Part shown: positions 1 to 8,969 of the stretch, piece after piece | How the letters are laid out: the number at the start of each line of letters is the position of its first letter | Position numbering within the stretch: position 1 is the first letter of the stretch | Source of the DNA: Comamonas sp. BIGb0124 | Lineage (GTDB): Bacteria > Pseudomonadota > Gammaproteobacteria > Burkholderiales > Burkholderiaceae_C | Length of the DNA stretch: 64,000 bases | Direction of reading: 5' to 3' | Assembly: GCF_003752175.1 (NCBI RefSeq) | Contig: NZ_RJVF01000013.1 | Location: 186,001 to 250,000 of the forward strand | The notes under the pieces: generated by a model | What the model was told of the DNA's origin: nothing | What the model saw: the letters and a program-made list of their open reading frames with translations, nothing else | Databases searched by the model: none | Translations under genes and position numbers: made by a program

Positions 1-1
1 C

Positions 2-115
2 GTCCGCGACTTCGGCGGCAGCATCCGCGCCAGCCGCCGCAACGGCCCCGGCGCCTGCTTCAGCATCCACCTGCCGCTGGCCGGCCTCTCAGAAGACCCC
101 ACACCCCGAACATGA
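2..115 (+). CDS. Sensor histidine kinase, C-terminal fragment
   Basis: Only the last 37 codons lie in the window; the gene begins upstream. The visible tail has the glycine-containing ATP-lid end of a HATPase_c domain (GPGACFSIHLPL), as at the C-terminus of histidine kinases. Its stop overlaps the ATG of the following response regulator in an ATGA junction, so the two are almost certainly a co-translated two-component pair. Because the next gene is of the DctD/NtrC class, this is probably a DctB/NtrB-like membrane kinase, but its sensor domain is not visible and the signal cannot be named. Confidence 0.8.
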   Translation, partial: VRDFGGSIRASRRNGPGACFSIHLPLAGLSEDPTPRT

Positions 116-1461
116 CACTGCACACCGAACTCTCCGTGTTGATCGTCGAAGACGACCTGGCCATGCAGCTCGGCTGCGTCCAGGCCCTGCAGCTCGCCGG
201 CCTGCGCGCGCGCGCCGTGGGCACGGTCGAAGCCGCGCTGCCGCTCATCGCCCCGGGCTTTGCCGGTGCCGTGGTCACCGACATGCGCCTGCCCGGACAG
301 GACGGGCTGGCCCTGGTGCGCTACGTGCAGCAGGTCGACGCCAACATCCCCGTCATCATGATCACGGGCCATGGCGACGTCACCCTGGCCGTCGAGGCCA
401 TGCGCAGCGGCGCCTACGATTTCATGACCAAGCCCTTCGCCCCCGACATCCTGGTCGAGGTGGTGCGCCGGGCACTCGAGAAACGGGCCCTGACGCTGGA
501 GGTCAGCGCCCTGCGCGCCACCCTCTCGCGCCGCGAGGGCGTGGCCAAGCTGGTCGGCCAGTCGCCGCAGATGGAAAAGATCCGCCGCCTGGTGGTCGAC
601 ATCGCCGACTCGCCGGTCGATATCCTGGTCCATGGCGAGACCGGCACCGGCAAGGAGCTCGTCGCCCAGGCGCTGCACGATCTGTCCTCGCGCCGCCATG
701 CGCCCTTCGTCGCGCTGAACTGCGGCGGCATGCCCGACAACCTGCTCGACAGCGAACTCTTCGGCCACGAGCCCGGCGCGTTCACCGGTGCGCAGAAACG
801 CCGCATCGGCAAGATCGAGCACGCCAACGGCGGCACCCTGTTCCTCGACGAGCTCGAAAGCATGCCGATGGGCATGCAGATCAAGCTGCTGCGGGTGCTG
901 CAGGAAAGGCAGATCGAACGGGTGGGCTCGAACCAGCCGATCGCGGTGGACGTGCGCATCGTCGCGGCCACCAAGGACGACCTGCTCGAACGGGCCCGCC
1001 GGGGTAACTTCCGCGCCGATCTGTATTACCGGCTCAATGTGGTGACGCTGCACCTGCCGGCCCTGCGCGAACGGCGCGAGGACGTGCCGCTGCTGCTCGA
1101 GCACTTTCTGCTGCTTGCCGCGAGCCGTTTTTCGCGGCCGCTGCCGCACATCTGCGACCAGACGCTGCGCGAACTCATGGCCCACGACTGGCCGGGCAAC
1201 GTGCGTGAACTGCGCAACGCCGCCGACTGCCTGGCCCTGGGCGTGCACAACGACATCTTCGCGCCGGCGGGCGAGCCCGGCGTGGACGGCGGACACACCA
1301 GCCTGTCGCTGGCGGAGTCGGTCGAGAGCTACGAGCGCAACCTCATCGCCGCCGAACTGCGCCGCCACGACGGCAGCGTCAGCCGCAGCGCACGTGCCCT
1401 GCGCATCGCCCGCGCCACGCTCAACGACAAGATCCGCAAATACGGCCTGAGCGCGGCCTGA
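112..1461 (+). CDS. Sigma-54-dependent response regulator (NtrC/DctD family)
   Basis: A 449-residue transcriptional activator with the usual three-domain plan. The receiver domain (about 1-120) has the acidic pocket E13-D15, phospho-acceptor D57, T85 and K107. The AAA+ domain (about 145-380) has Walker A GETGTGKE and the GAFTGA loop that contacts sigma-54. The C-terminal Fis-type helix-turn-helix ends near residue 449. The last part resembles DctD more than NtrC, which suggests, but does not prove, a dicarboxylate-type ancestry. It overlaps the kinase by 4 nt. A near-consensus sigma-54 promoter about 245 bp downstream, ahead of a secreted carboxypeptidase, is the most obvious local target. 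Confidence 0.93.
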   Translation: MTLHTELSVLIVEDDLAMQLGCVQALQLAGLRARAVGTVEAALPLIAPGFAGAVVTDMRLPGQDGLALVRYVQQVDANIPVIMITGHGDVTLAVEAMRSGAYDFMTKPFAPDILVEVVRRALEKRALTLEVSALRATLSRREGVAKLVGQSPQMEKIRRLVVDIADSPVDILVHGETGTGKELVAQALHDLSSRRHAPFVALNCGGMPDNLLDSELFGHEPGAFTGAQKRRIGKIEHANGGTLFLDELESMPMGMQIKLLRVLQERQIERVGSNQPIAVDVRIVAATKDDLLERARRGNFRADLYYRLNVVTLHLPALRERREDVPLLLEHFLLLAASRFSRPLPHICDQTLRELMAHDWPGNVRELRNAADCLALGVHNDIFAPAGEPGVDGGHTSLSLAESVESYERNLIAAELRRHDGSVSRSARALRIARATLNDKIRKYGLSAA

Positions 1462-1558
1462 GCGCGGCCTGAGCGAGGCTGGGGCAAGGCGCGGCGCGGG
1501 CGGCCGGCGAGGGCTCGACGAGGGCCTGGAGACCCCTTGAACGGAAGGCCGTCGCAGG

Positions 1559-1602
1559 TGCCGGAAAACCGCCACCCGCCGTGCCGCAACGGTTTTCCGG
1601 CA
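1559..1602. promoter_or_regulatory. 13-bp perfect inverted repeat, candidate activator site
   Basis: The arms TGCCGGAAAACCG (1559-1571) and CGGTTTTCCGGCA (1590-1602) are perfect inverted repeats with an 18-nt spacer. There is no T-run after the second arm, so a simple intrinsic terminator is less likely, although it could end the regulator transcript. It sits about 105-145 bp upstream of the sigma-54 promoter, the usual distance for an enhancer-type binding site of an NtrC-family protein. That role is inference. Confidence 0.5.
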
Positions 1603-1705
1603 GCCGTTCGTGACAGTTCGCGGAATTTCGTCACACAGCGGTTTCAGGCTTTTAAATACCCTATTTGAATCAATCACTTACGAAAACTTCAAACTGATTT
1701 TCGCG

Positions 1706-1721
1706 TGGCACGCTTTCTGCA
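1706..1721 (+). promoter_or_regulatory. Sigma-54 (-24/-12) promoter for the M14 carboxypeptidase
   Basis: TGGCACGCTTTCTGCA matches the -24/-12 consensus TGGCACG-N4-TTGCW at every fixed position except one (C for T in the -12 element), with correct spacing between the GG and GC doublets. It lies in an A+T-richer stretch about 145 bp before the carboxypeptidase start, just downstream of the gene for a sigma-54 activator. No competing sigma-70 promoter stands out in the same gap. Confidence 0.7.
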
Positions 1722-1788
1722 CTATAGGACACGTGGAGGCGAGGGAACCAAGCCCTGAAAACGCCCCGCGCGGATGTCCCGTCAGGGG

Positions 1789-1810
1789 CCCCCGGATCGC
1801 GATCCGGGGG
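1789..1810. repeat. 22-bp perfect palindrome in the 5' leader
   Basis: Two inverted 10-mers, CCCCCGGATC and GATCCGGGGG, flank a central GC dinucleotide and give an uninterrupted 22-bp palindrome between the sigma-54 promoter and the carboxypeptidase ATG. In RNA it would form a very stable hairpin ending about 54 nt before the start codon. It might be a repressor site, an RNA-stabilising element or an attenuator. Nothing in the sequence decides between these. Confidence 0.6.
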
Positions 1811-1864
1811 TGACCGGACGGCACGCCGACCGTCGTCAATCAGTTACTGAGGAGTTAGCGTTCG

Positions 1865-4030
1865 ATGAAAAGATTTCAGCCCCCCCGCCTGACGCCCCTG
1901 GCGGTCATTCTGACCACCGCATTCCTGAGCGTCGGCTCCAGCCTGAGCCTGGCCCACGACTCGCACGACCATGGCGCAGACGTGTATTCGGTGCAGATCA
2001 CCTACGCCACCGAGGAGCAGCTTTCCAAGATGACGGCGATGCTGGACCACCCTTACGTGGACCAGAAATCGAGCAAGATCCACGCGGAAATCGGTGAAGC
2101 CGAACTCAAGGCGATCCGCGACATGGGTTACGCCGTCGAGATCGACCAGCAGGAAACCGAACGCATCCAGAAGTGGGTGTCTTCGCGCACCCGCGACCTG
2201 GCTTCGGGCTCGCTGGTCCGCACCCAGCGCGACCGCCCCAGCAGCGTGGCCGACGGCGTGCATTCCTGCTACCGCACGGTCGAGCAAACCTATTCGACGT
2301 TCGACGAACTCAAGGCCAAGTACCCCGACCTGGTCGAGCTCAAGACCCTGGGCCCGGGTTTCATGAAAACCCAGATCAAGGAACCGACGGTGGTCGGCAA
2401 CCAGTACGACTATTCCTGGTCCAGCTACGCCGGCCTGCTCACGAAATTCCTGCCGGCCAGCCTGCTGCAGCGATTCAACCTCGGCCTGTTTCCCGAACAG
2501 CCGCACGACGTGCGCGCCATCGTCGTCGGCAACTTCAAGAAACAGGAAGGCAAGGAAGTCCCGCGCATGGTCTGGACCGGCGGCATCCACGCACGTGAAT
2601 ACGCCCCGCAGGAAGTCGGCACCAAGTTCATCGAATGGCTGCTCGACAACTACGGCAAGGATGCCAATGCGACGATGATGCTGGACCACAACCAGTATCA
2701 CTTCATCATCCACAACCCAGACGGCCGCAAGCTCGCCGAACAGGACCGCAGCGCCCGCCAGCGCAAGAACACCAACTACGTCACGGCTCAGTGCACGACC
2801 GGCACCAACGGCCAGTTGAGCTCGGGCGTCGACCTGAACCGCAACTACCCCTTCGGCTGGGCGACCGGCGGCGCGGGCGGCTCGGACGGCAACATCTGCG
2901 GCGAGACCTTCCGCGGCACGGGACCTGCGTCCGAACCCGAGACCCAGGCCGTCATGAACTACGTGCGCGGAACCTGGAACCAGGCCCAGTGCAAGTGGGA
3001 AGGCGGCGCGCTGCCGGACGGCCGGCCCAAGAGCGCCGAGTACTGCAACCCCGAGAACCGCTCGAACATCACCAACGAACTCGACTGGAAGACCGGTGCA
3101 TCGGAAGAGTACGGCGGCGGCATGTTCATCGACCTGCACAGCAATGCCCGCGCGGTGCTGTGGCCGTGGGGCGTGGAACGCACGGAAAACGACTTCAACA
3201 CCCATTCGCCCAACAACAAGGGCATGGCCGTGATCGCGCAGCGTCTGGCGTATCACAACAACTACTCGTCGCAGCAACTGCTGAGCTACAACACCGAAGG
3301 CACCACCAAGGACGCGTTCTACGGTTTCCTGGGTGCGCCCTCGTACACCGTGGAAATGGGCCGTTCGTTCTACGAGGACTGCGGTGTCTTCGCCAACGAG
3401 ACCTACCCCGAGAACTTCAACGGCTTCCATTACCTCAGCCGTGCCCTGCACCGTGTCTACCAGTTGCCTTTCGGACCCGACACGGTCGATGTCAAGGTCG
3501 ACCAGACCGCCGCCGTCGAGGCCGGCTCGAAGGTCGCCGTCTCGGCCCTGGTCGACGACAACCGCTACCGCTACAGCAATGCGGGCCAGTCGACGATCAA
3601 GCCGCCGCCCTACCCCGTGGTCTACAACATCAGCGAAGCCTATGCCTACATCGACAAGATGCCCTGGGAAGAAGGCGCCGAGGCCACACGCGTCAAGCTC
3701 GACCTGACCACCTCCGACCAGGCCCGTGCCGACTTCCCCGACGCCACCAAGCTGGCCGTGGGTGAAATCGACACCAGCGGCCTGGCCGCCGGCCGCCACA
3801 TGGTGTTCGTGCAGGGCGTCAACAGCGACGGCAAGCCCGGCGCCGTCTCGGCCGCCTTCCTGGACGTGTCCGCCAGCCCCACGGCACCGGGCAACGGTGG
3901 CGGCAACGGCGGCGGCACCACCGAACCGCCCAAGAGCGGCGGCGGCGGCGCACTCGGTTATCTCGCCGGCCTGCTGGGCCTGGCCTGGGGCGCGCGCGCC
4001 CTGTGGACCCGCCGCCAGCGCGGCCTCTGA
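1865..4030 (+). CDS. Secreted M14 zinc carboxypeptidase with GlyGly-CTERM-like tail
   Basis: A 721-residue preprotein that would remove C-terminal amino acids from peptides outside the inner membrane. It starts with a signal peptide (cleavage after SLSLA) and has a GGAG ribosome site 10 nt before the ATG. M14 hallmarks are the zinc ligands H242 and E245 in HAREY, the third ligand H425 in DLHSNA, and catalytic E497 in YTVEMG. The C-terminus has Gly/Asn and Gly/Pro linkers, then SGGGG, a hydrophobic helix and an RRQR end. This is the three-part signal recognised by rhombosortase-type intramembrane proteases and linked to type II secretion. It is the first gene after the sigma-54 promoter and probably supplies amino acids together with the two following genes. 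Confidence 0.9.
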   Translation: MKRFQPPRLTPLAVILTTAFLSVGSSLSLAHDSHDHGADVYSVQITYATEEQLSKMTAMLDHPYVDQKSSKIHAEIGEAELKAIRDMGYAVEIDQQETERIQKWVSSRTRDLASGSLVRTQRDRPSSVADGVHSCYRTVEQTYSTFDELKAKYPDLVELKTLGPGFMKTQIKEPTVVGNQYDYSWSSYAGLLTKFLPASLLQRFNLGLFPEQPHDVRAIVVGNFKKQEGKEVPRMVWTGGIHAREYAPQEVGTKFIEWLLDNYGKDANATMMLDHNQYHFIIHNPDGRKLAEQDRSARQRKNTNYVTAQCTTGTNGQLSSGVDLNRNYPFGWATGGAGGSDGNICGETFRGTGPASEPETQAVMNYVRGTWNQAQCKWEGGALPDGRPKSAEYCNPENRSNITNELDWKTGASEEYGGGMFIDLHSNARAVLWPWGVERTENDFNTHSPNNKGMAVIAQRLAYHNNYSSQQLLSYNTEGTTKDAFYGFLGAPSYTVEMGRSFYEDCGVFANETYPENFNGFHYLSRALHRVYQLPFGPDTVDVKVDQTAAVEAGSKVAVSALVDDNRYRYSNAGQSTIKPPPYPVVYNISEAYAYIDKMPWEEGAEATRVKLDLTTSDQARADFPDATKLAVGEIDTSGLAAGRHMVFVQGVNSDGKPGAVSAAFLDVSASPTAPGNGGGNGGGTTEPPKSGGGGALGYLAGLLGLAWGARALWTRRQRGL

Positions 4031-4125
4031 ACGCCTGCGGACCATCCAGGCCCGCCCTGCCCCCCGGCCGCCGTGCCGGGGCCGGGCCGGCCTTTCCAGT
4101 CAACCCTTACAGATTCCGAACAACC

Positions 4126-5973
4126 ATGTACTTGCGTCATACCCATACACTGGCGGCCGTTGCCGCTGCCGTGACCGTGCTCCTCAGCGCCTGTGGCGGC
4201 GGAGGCGGCAGCAACGATGACGAGGCCCCCGGCCCCGGCACGCCGCCGGTCACGCCGACACCCGAACCCACGGTCTCGGTGACCGGATTCGTGCTGGACG
4301 GCGGCATCGACAACGCCATCGCCTGCCTCGACGTCAACAACAACCGCAGTTGCGATGCCGACGAGCCGCAGGCCCGCACCGCCGGCGGCCAGTTCGACAT
4401 CGCCAGCAACGTCGGCAGCGATCACATCGTGCTGATCCAGGCCGGCACCGATGCCAAGACCGCCGACGGCCCCGTGGCCGCCCCCTATGTGCTGACCGCA
4501 CCGCTGGGCCGCCACGCCACGATCACGCCCTTCACCACGCTGCTGCAGTCGGAAGTCGACAGCGGCCGCGCGGCCAACCTCACGCAGGCCGAAGGCACGC
4601 TGCTGTCCTTCCTGGTGGGCTCGGCCGGCCAGGTCGGCGGCATCCAGCTCTACGACAACTACCTGCCGCTGCCCGACACCGAAAGCACGTTGGCGCAGAC
4701 CAAGATGCTGACGCTGGGCCAGTTGCTGACGCGAGGTTTCGCCGAGACCAGCGGCATGGCGGGCCTCGACGCCAAGGCCGCGTTTGCCGCCTACGGCCAG
4801 GCCGCATCGGGTTCGCTGCAGCAGGTGCTGTACCCCATCACCGCCCCCCTGGATCCGGTCCAGCGCGAATCGCTGTTCGCCAGCGTGAAGGACAGCCTGG
4901 TCGCCACCCCGCAGGCCCTGGCCGCCGTCGCCAAGGCCGCGGCCAAGACCCAGGCCGAAGCCATCGAAGGCGCCTGGATCAAGACCAGCGGCACCGGCAA
5001 GGAAGTCTATGTCTTCGCCGGCGACGGCACCTTCGTGCACCAGTTCCTGCAGGGGCCGTCGAGCACCGATACGGCCTTCGACAACGGCCTGGGCTACCGC
5101 TACGGCCGCTACAGCATCAGCGGCGGCACGATCGCCATCACGCTGCTCGAAGCCGCCAACAGCTCGGGTCCGGCCAACGGCGTGCAGACCTTCAACATCT
5201 CGGGCAACGCCATGAACCTGGGCGGTTCGAGCCTGACCCGCGTGGCCAGTGCATCGAACGCGCTGGTCGGCGGCTGGGTTCGCCCCAACGGCCTGAGCAC
5301 GCCCGAGTACATGGTGATCTTCGAGGACGGCACCTACGCGCACGGCACGTTCTATTACCAGAACGACAGGCAGACCGGCACCGCCACGGCGCTGGAAACC
5401 GCCCGCAACGTCGGCCTGCAGATCGGCTCGTACACCGTGAATGCGGCCAACGCGGACGTGATCGATTTCGGCGAGACCACCGTCGACTTCAACGGTGCGC
5501 TGTCGGTGCCCAGCAACCCGGGCGTGGCCCACCTGCAGAACGACGGCAGCATCTCGCTGTTCGGTCTGCGGCTGGTCAAGCTGGGTTCTGCACAAGGCGC
5601 CAAGGCGGTGACGGGCTTCTCCGAGGCCACGCGCAGCCGCATCTGGTCGGGCCGCTACTTCAGCCGCACCGTCTCGGGCAGCGGCAACGGCGCCGTGGTC
5701 GAGTACATCTACGTGCGCGGCCCCAACGACATCCAGAGCTTCCGCAACGTGCCCACGACCAGCACCGAAGCCTGCCCCGCCGCCACGGCACCGTTCGGTG
5801 CGATCGACCCGGCCGACGGCGTGCTCAAGCACTTCGTGATCGGCACCGGCACAGCCGCCACCGCCGGTCTGGCGCAGCGCCGACTCAACTTCGGCACGGC
5901 AGCGTCGTTCAGCAGCTACACACCGATTGCAAGGCCGACCGCGACAGCGGCGCGTTGCGTCGTTCCGATGTAA
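4126..5973 (+). CDS. Large putative surface lipoprotein
   Basis: A 615-residue protein of unknown function. The ATG at 4126 was chosen because it gives a clean lipoprotein signal: a hydrophobic stretch ending in lipobox L20-S21-A22-C23, followed by a polyglycine tether. A DxNxNxxCDxDE stretch near residue 72 looks like a calcium-binding loop. The rest has alternating small and polar residues expected of beta-rich extracellular modules, with two similar stretches (GAWIKTSG and GGWVRPNG) that may mark repeated domains. It lies between two secreted proteases on the same strand and may help to anchor or present substrate at the cell surface. No enzymatic motif was recognised. Confidence 0.75.
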   Translation: MYLRHTHTLAAVAAAVTVLLSACGGGGGSNDDEAPGPGTPPVTPTPEPTVSVTGFVLDGGIDNAIACLDVNNNRSCDADEPQARTAGGQFDIASNVGSDHIVLIQAGTDAKTADGPVAAPYVLTAPLGRHATITPFTTLLQSEVDSGRAANLTQAEGTLLSFLVGSAGQVGGIQLYDNYLPLPDTESTLAQTKMLTLGQLLTRGFAETSGMAGLDAKAAFAAYGQAASGSLQQVLYPITAPLDPVQRESLFASVKDSLVATPQALAAVAKAAAKTQAEAIEGAWIKTSGTGKEVYVFAGDGTFVHQFLQGPSSTDTAFDNGLGYRYGRYSISGGTIAITLLEAANSSGPANGVQTFNISGNAMNLGGSSLTRVASASNALVGGWVRPNGLSTPEYMVIFEDGTYAHGTFYYQNDRQTGTATALETARNVGLQIGSYTVNAANADVIDFGETTVDFNGALSVPSNPGVAHLQNDGSISLFGLRLVKLGSAQGAKAVTGFSEATRSRIWSGRYFSRTVSGSGNGAVVEYIYVRGPNDIQSFRNVPTTSTEACPAATAPFGAIDPADGVLKHFVIGTGTAATAGLAQRRLNFGTAASFSSYTPIARPTATAARCVVPM

Positions 5974-5984
5974 TACTGCCGACA

Positions 5985-6037
5985 GGCCTGGTTGGAAAAC
6001 CAGGCCCCGGGCCATGTGCAGGCTGCATGTGGCCCGG
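5985..6037 (+). terminator. Two tandem hairpins after the lipoprotein gene
   Basis: GGCCTGGTT (5985-5993), a GGAA loop, then AACCAGGCC (5998-6006) form a perfect 9-bp stem. It is followed at once by a second stem, CCGGGCCA (6007-6014) with TGGCCCGG (6030-6037). No T-run follows, so this may be a partial terminator or an mRNA 3'-end stabiliser between the lipoprotein and the protease. Confidence 0.5.
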
Positions 6038-6092
6038 CACCCTCTGCCGCCGGCGTGAACGCCGACCCCTGCTTTCGAAGTGGATGCCAGAC

Positions 6093-7769
6093 ATGATCCT
6101 GTCGCGTATTTCCTGTGCTCTTTCTTTCGCTCTGTGTGCCACCGGGGCCATGACGGCTGCGGCCCATGCGCAACCGACGGCCAGCGGCTTCCTGGTCCAG
6201 ATTCGCCCCGCACAGGAGGTGACCGCATCCGAAACGTCTTCGGCGAGCCGGCAGCGATCGACGCTCTCGGCCGCCAGCCGGCTCCAGCTCGACCAGGCCG
6301 CCGGCATCCCGGCGGCCGACGGCGGCGGCCGTGCCGTCATCGCCCTGCCCCGGCCGCTGTCCGGCGATGCCTTGCGCCAGGCGCAGGCAGAACTCGGCCA
6401 GGATCCGCGCATCCAGCACATCGAGCCCGATGTGCGCATTCCCCTCGCCGCCACGCCCAACGATCCGCTGTGGTCGCGTCAGTGGGAAATGGCAGCCCCG
6501 ATGTCGCAGTTGCCCGCTGCCATCGACGCCCTGGCCGCCTGGGACATCGCCCCCACCAGCAACGTGGTGGTCGCCATCCTCGACAGCGGTGTGCTGCCCG
6601 GCCACCCCGACCTGCGCGGCGCACTGCTGCCGGGTTACGACTTCGTCTCGCTCGATCCGACCTTCGGTGCCGTCTATGCCAACGACGGCGACGGCCGCGA
6701 CAGCGATCCCTCCGATCCGGGCGACTGGGTGCTCGCCAGCGAATCGTCGATCACCGGCGGCGCCTTCGAAGGCTGCCCGGTCGGCAACAGCACTTGGCAC
6801 GGCACCGCCATTGCAGGACAGATCGGCGCCATTCGCGGCGACGGCTACGGTGTGGCCGGCCTGCTGGGCCCGGCCCCGCGCATCCTGCCCGTGCGGGTCT
6901 CGGGCCGCTGCGGCGGGCTGCTCAGCGACGTGCTCGACGGCATGCGCTGGGCCGCCGGCCTGCGTGTCCAGGGCGTGCCCGACAACCCCTACCCGGCCCG
7001 CGTCATCAACCTGAGCATGGGCGGCGACGTCGCCTGCACGCCCATCGTGCAGAACGTCATCCGCGAGGTGACCAACGCCGGCGCGCTGGTGGTCGTCGCC
7101 GCCGGCAACCAGGAAGGCACCGGCGGCGTGCAGCCGCAGCGCCCCGCCGACTGCCAGGGCGTGGTCGCCGTGGGCGCGGTTCAGCGCAGCGGGCTCAAGA
7201 CCGGCTATTCGCGCCTGGGCCAGGCCGTGACGCTGGCGGCGCCGGGCGGCGAGGTCAACGACGGCCTGTTCCTGATCGGCAACAGCGGCCAGACGACCCC
7301 TCAGCTCAACGGCTACGTTTATGCCGCCGGCACCAGCTTCGCCGCGCCGCTGGTCAGCGGTACCGCAGCGCTCATGCTCGCGGCCGCCCCTCAGCTCACC
7401 CCGACTCAACTGGCATCGATGCTGCAGTCCTCGTCGCGAACGCATATCGCGGGCACCTCGTCGTGCTCGGCCACCAGCAACTTCCGATCGTGTTTCTGCA
7501 CCACGGCCACCTGCGGCGCCGGCCTGCTCGATGCCGGCCAGGCGGTCAAGGCGGCCCACGACACCACCCTCGTCGCGCCGCCCTCGGGCGGTACGGACAG
7601 CGGCGGTGGCGGCGGTAGCGGCGGCGGTGGCGGCGGATCGCTGGCGCTCGGCATGGTGCTGGCCCTGGCCGCCCTGCTGGCGCTGCGCGGGCTGCTGCGC
7701 CGCGCCACGCCTGCGGGCCTTCGGGGCTCGCAGCGCGATGGGCACGGCCTGCCCGGCGCCGGCCGCTGA
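6093..7769 (+). CDS. Secreted S8 (subtilisin-like) serine protease with GlyGly-CTERM-like tail
   Basis: A 558-residue preproprotease. It has a signal peptide ending in AHAQ, then a propeptide of about 110 residues. The S8 catalytic triad is visible: D164 in AILDSG, H236 in WHGTA and S415 in GTSFAAP. Cysteines around 440-475 may form disulfides. The C-terminus is a long Gly/Ser linker, a hydrophobic helix (about 515-535) and a basic end, like the carboxypeptidase upstream, so both are candidates for the same sorting enzyme. An in-frame ATG nine bases earlier (6084) is an equally possible start; neither has a strong ribosome site. It likely works with the M14 peptidase in extracellular protein digestion. 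Confidence 0.88.
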   Translation: MILSRISCALSFALCATGAMTAAAHAQPTASGFLVQIRPAQEVTASETSSASRQRSTLSAASRLQLDQAAGIPAADGGGRAVIALPRPLSGDALRQAQAELGQDPRIQHIEPDVRIPLAATPNDPLWSRQWEMAAPMSQLPAAIDALAAWDIAPTSNVVVAILDSGVLPGHPDLRGALLPGYDFVSLDPTFGAVYANDGDGRDSDPSDPGDWVLASESSITGGAFEGCPVGNSTWHGTAIAGQIGAIRGDGYGVAGLLGPAPRILPVRVSGRCGGLLSDVLDGMRWAAGLRVQGVPDNPYPARVINLSMGGDVACTPIVQNVIREVTNAGALVVVAAGNQEGTGGVQPQRPADCQGVVAVGAVQRSGLKTGYSRLGQAVTLAAPGGEVNDGLFLIGNSGQTTPQLNGYVYAAGTSFAAPLVSGTAALMLAAAPQLTPTQLASMLQSSSRTHIAGTSSCSATSNFRSCFCTTATCGAGLLDAGQAVKAAHDTTLVAPPSGGTDSGGGGGSGGGGGGSLALGMVLALAALLALRGLLRRATPAGLRGSQRDGHGLPGAGR

Positions 7770-7868
7770 GCGCAGCGTTCGTTCACCGGCGGCGGATCAA
7801 GCCCTCCCCTCGCAGCACGCACGGCCCCCTACCCCGATCCCCGCCCCAATCGCCCAGACCTGCCCCGC

Positions 7869-8831
7869 ATGATCCATCGTTCAACCGACATGTTCAGAAA
7901 AAACGCAACCCCGACCCGCCTGTCCGGGATGCGCACGCGGGCCCTGGCCTCAGCCGCCAGCCTGGCCCTGGGGCTGCTCATGGCGGGCATGCCGGCGCGG
8001 GGCTGGTCCAGCGACACGCTGACCCGCATCGAGCAGACACACACGATCAACCTCGGGCACCGCGAATCGTCGGTGCCGTTCTCGTACTACGACAACAAAA
8101 AACAGGTCATCGGTTATTCGCACGACCTGATGCTGCGGGTGGCCGAGCACATCCGGCATGCGGTCGGGCTGCCGGCGCTCACGCTCAAGCTGGTGCCGGT
8201 CACGGCGCAGAACCGCATCCCGCTGATGGTCAACGGCGCCGTCGACCTGGAATGCGGATCGACCACGCACAACGTCGAGCGGGCACGGCAGGTGCTGTTC
8301 TCGACCTCGTTCTTTGTCATCAGCACCCGGCTCATGACACACCGGCAATCCGGCATCAACGACTTTGCCGACCTGGCAGGCAAACGGGTCGTGGTCACGG
8401 CGGGCACCACCTCGGAGCGGCTGCTGCGCACTTTTGTCGAAGAGACCGCGACGCGCCTGCAGTTCATCACGGCGCGCGAGCACAGCGAGTCTTTTCAACT
8501 GCTCGAATCGGGGCGTGTCGATGCGTTCATGATGGACGACGCCCTGCTCTACGGCGAGCGCGCCAAGGCCAACCGGCCCGAGGACTGGGTGGTGGTGGGC
8601 ACCCCCATGTCGTCCGAGGCCTATGGCTGCATGCTGCGCAAGGACGACCACCGGCTCAAGGCCATCGTGGACCGAGAACTCACGCGCCTGATGACCTCGG
8701 GCGAGGCGCTGGCGCTGTACACCAAGTGGTTTCAGCAGCCCATTCCGCCCAAGAACCTCAACATGAACTGGCCGCCGCACGACAAGCTGCTTCAGCTCTA
8801 TCGCGCACCGAACGACCAGCCGCTGCAGTAG
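7869..8831 (+). CDS. Periplasmic amino-acid binding protein (SBP family 3)
   Basis: A 320-residue receptor of the glutamate/aspartate GltI type. It has an N-terminal signal segment (hydrophobic stretch near residues 27-45), then the family-3 pattern: an SVPFSYYD ligand-pocket strand, GYSHDLM, the CGSTTHN loop and LAGKRVVVTAGTT at the start of the second lobe. No permease or ATPase of the matching polar amino-acid class is adjacent, so it must share components encoded elsewhere or act as an orphan. A second ATG at 7890 would shorten the signal peptide and is also possible. It follows the protease on the same strand and could take up the released acidic amino acids. Confidence 0.85.
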   Translation: MIHRSTDMFRKNATPTRLSGMRTRALASAASLALGLLMAGMPARGWSSDTLTRIEQTHTINLGHRESSVPFSYYDNKKQVIGYSHDLMLRVAEHIRHAVGLPALTLKLVPVTAQNRIPLMVNGAVDLECGSTTHNVERARQVLFSTSFFVISTRLMTHRQSGINDFADLAGKRVVVTAGTTSERLLRTFVEETATRLQFITAREHSESFQLLESGRVDAFMMDDALLYGERAKANRPEDWVVVGTPMSSEAYGCMLRKDDHRLKAIVDRELTRLMTSGEALALYTKWFQQPIPPKNLNMNWPPHDKLLQLYRAPNDQPLQ

Positions 8832-8969
8832 GCCCGGCGAACGCCGGGGTGCCGAGTCCCGCTGCGGCGAACCGGCAATCGACGCTCAAAAGTCAGGGAG
8901 TGTGCAGACTGCGGCAGCCCGCTGCACGGGGCCTCCAGCGACGCCGGCGGCGCTGAAACAGTCAGGGCG

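Noticed and set aside
1610-1813. 67-codon plus-strand frame in the gap before the M14 gene
   Set aside because: It runs through the sigma-54 promoter and the palindrome and has no ribosome site, so it is treated as non-coding.
1844-4045. 733-codon open frame on the minus strand opposite the M14 carboxypeptidase
   Set aside because: Low-complexity Val/Gly/Ala/Arg/Asp composition, no domain, and it mirrors a well-supported gene. Long antisense frames are expected in high-G+C DNA.
3958-6228. 756-codon minus-strand frame over the lipoprotein gene
   Set aside because: No recognisable domain or ribosome site, and the plus-strand frame has a proper lipoprotein signal.
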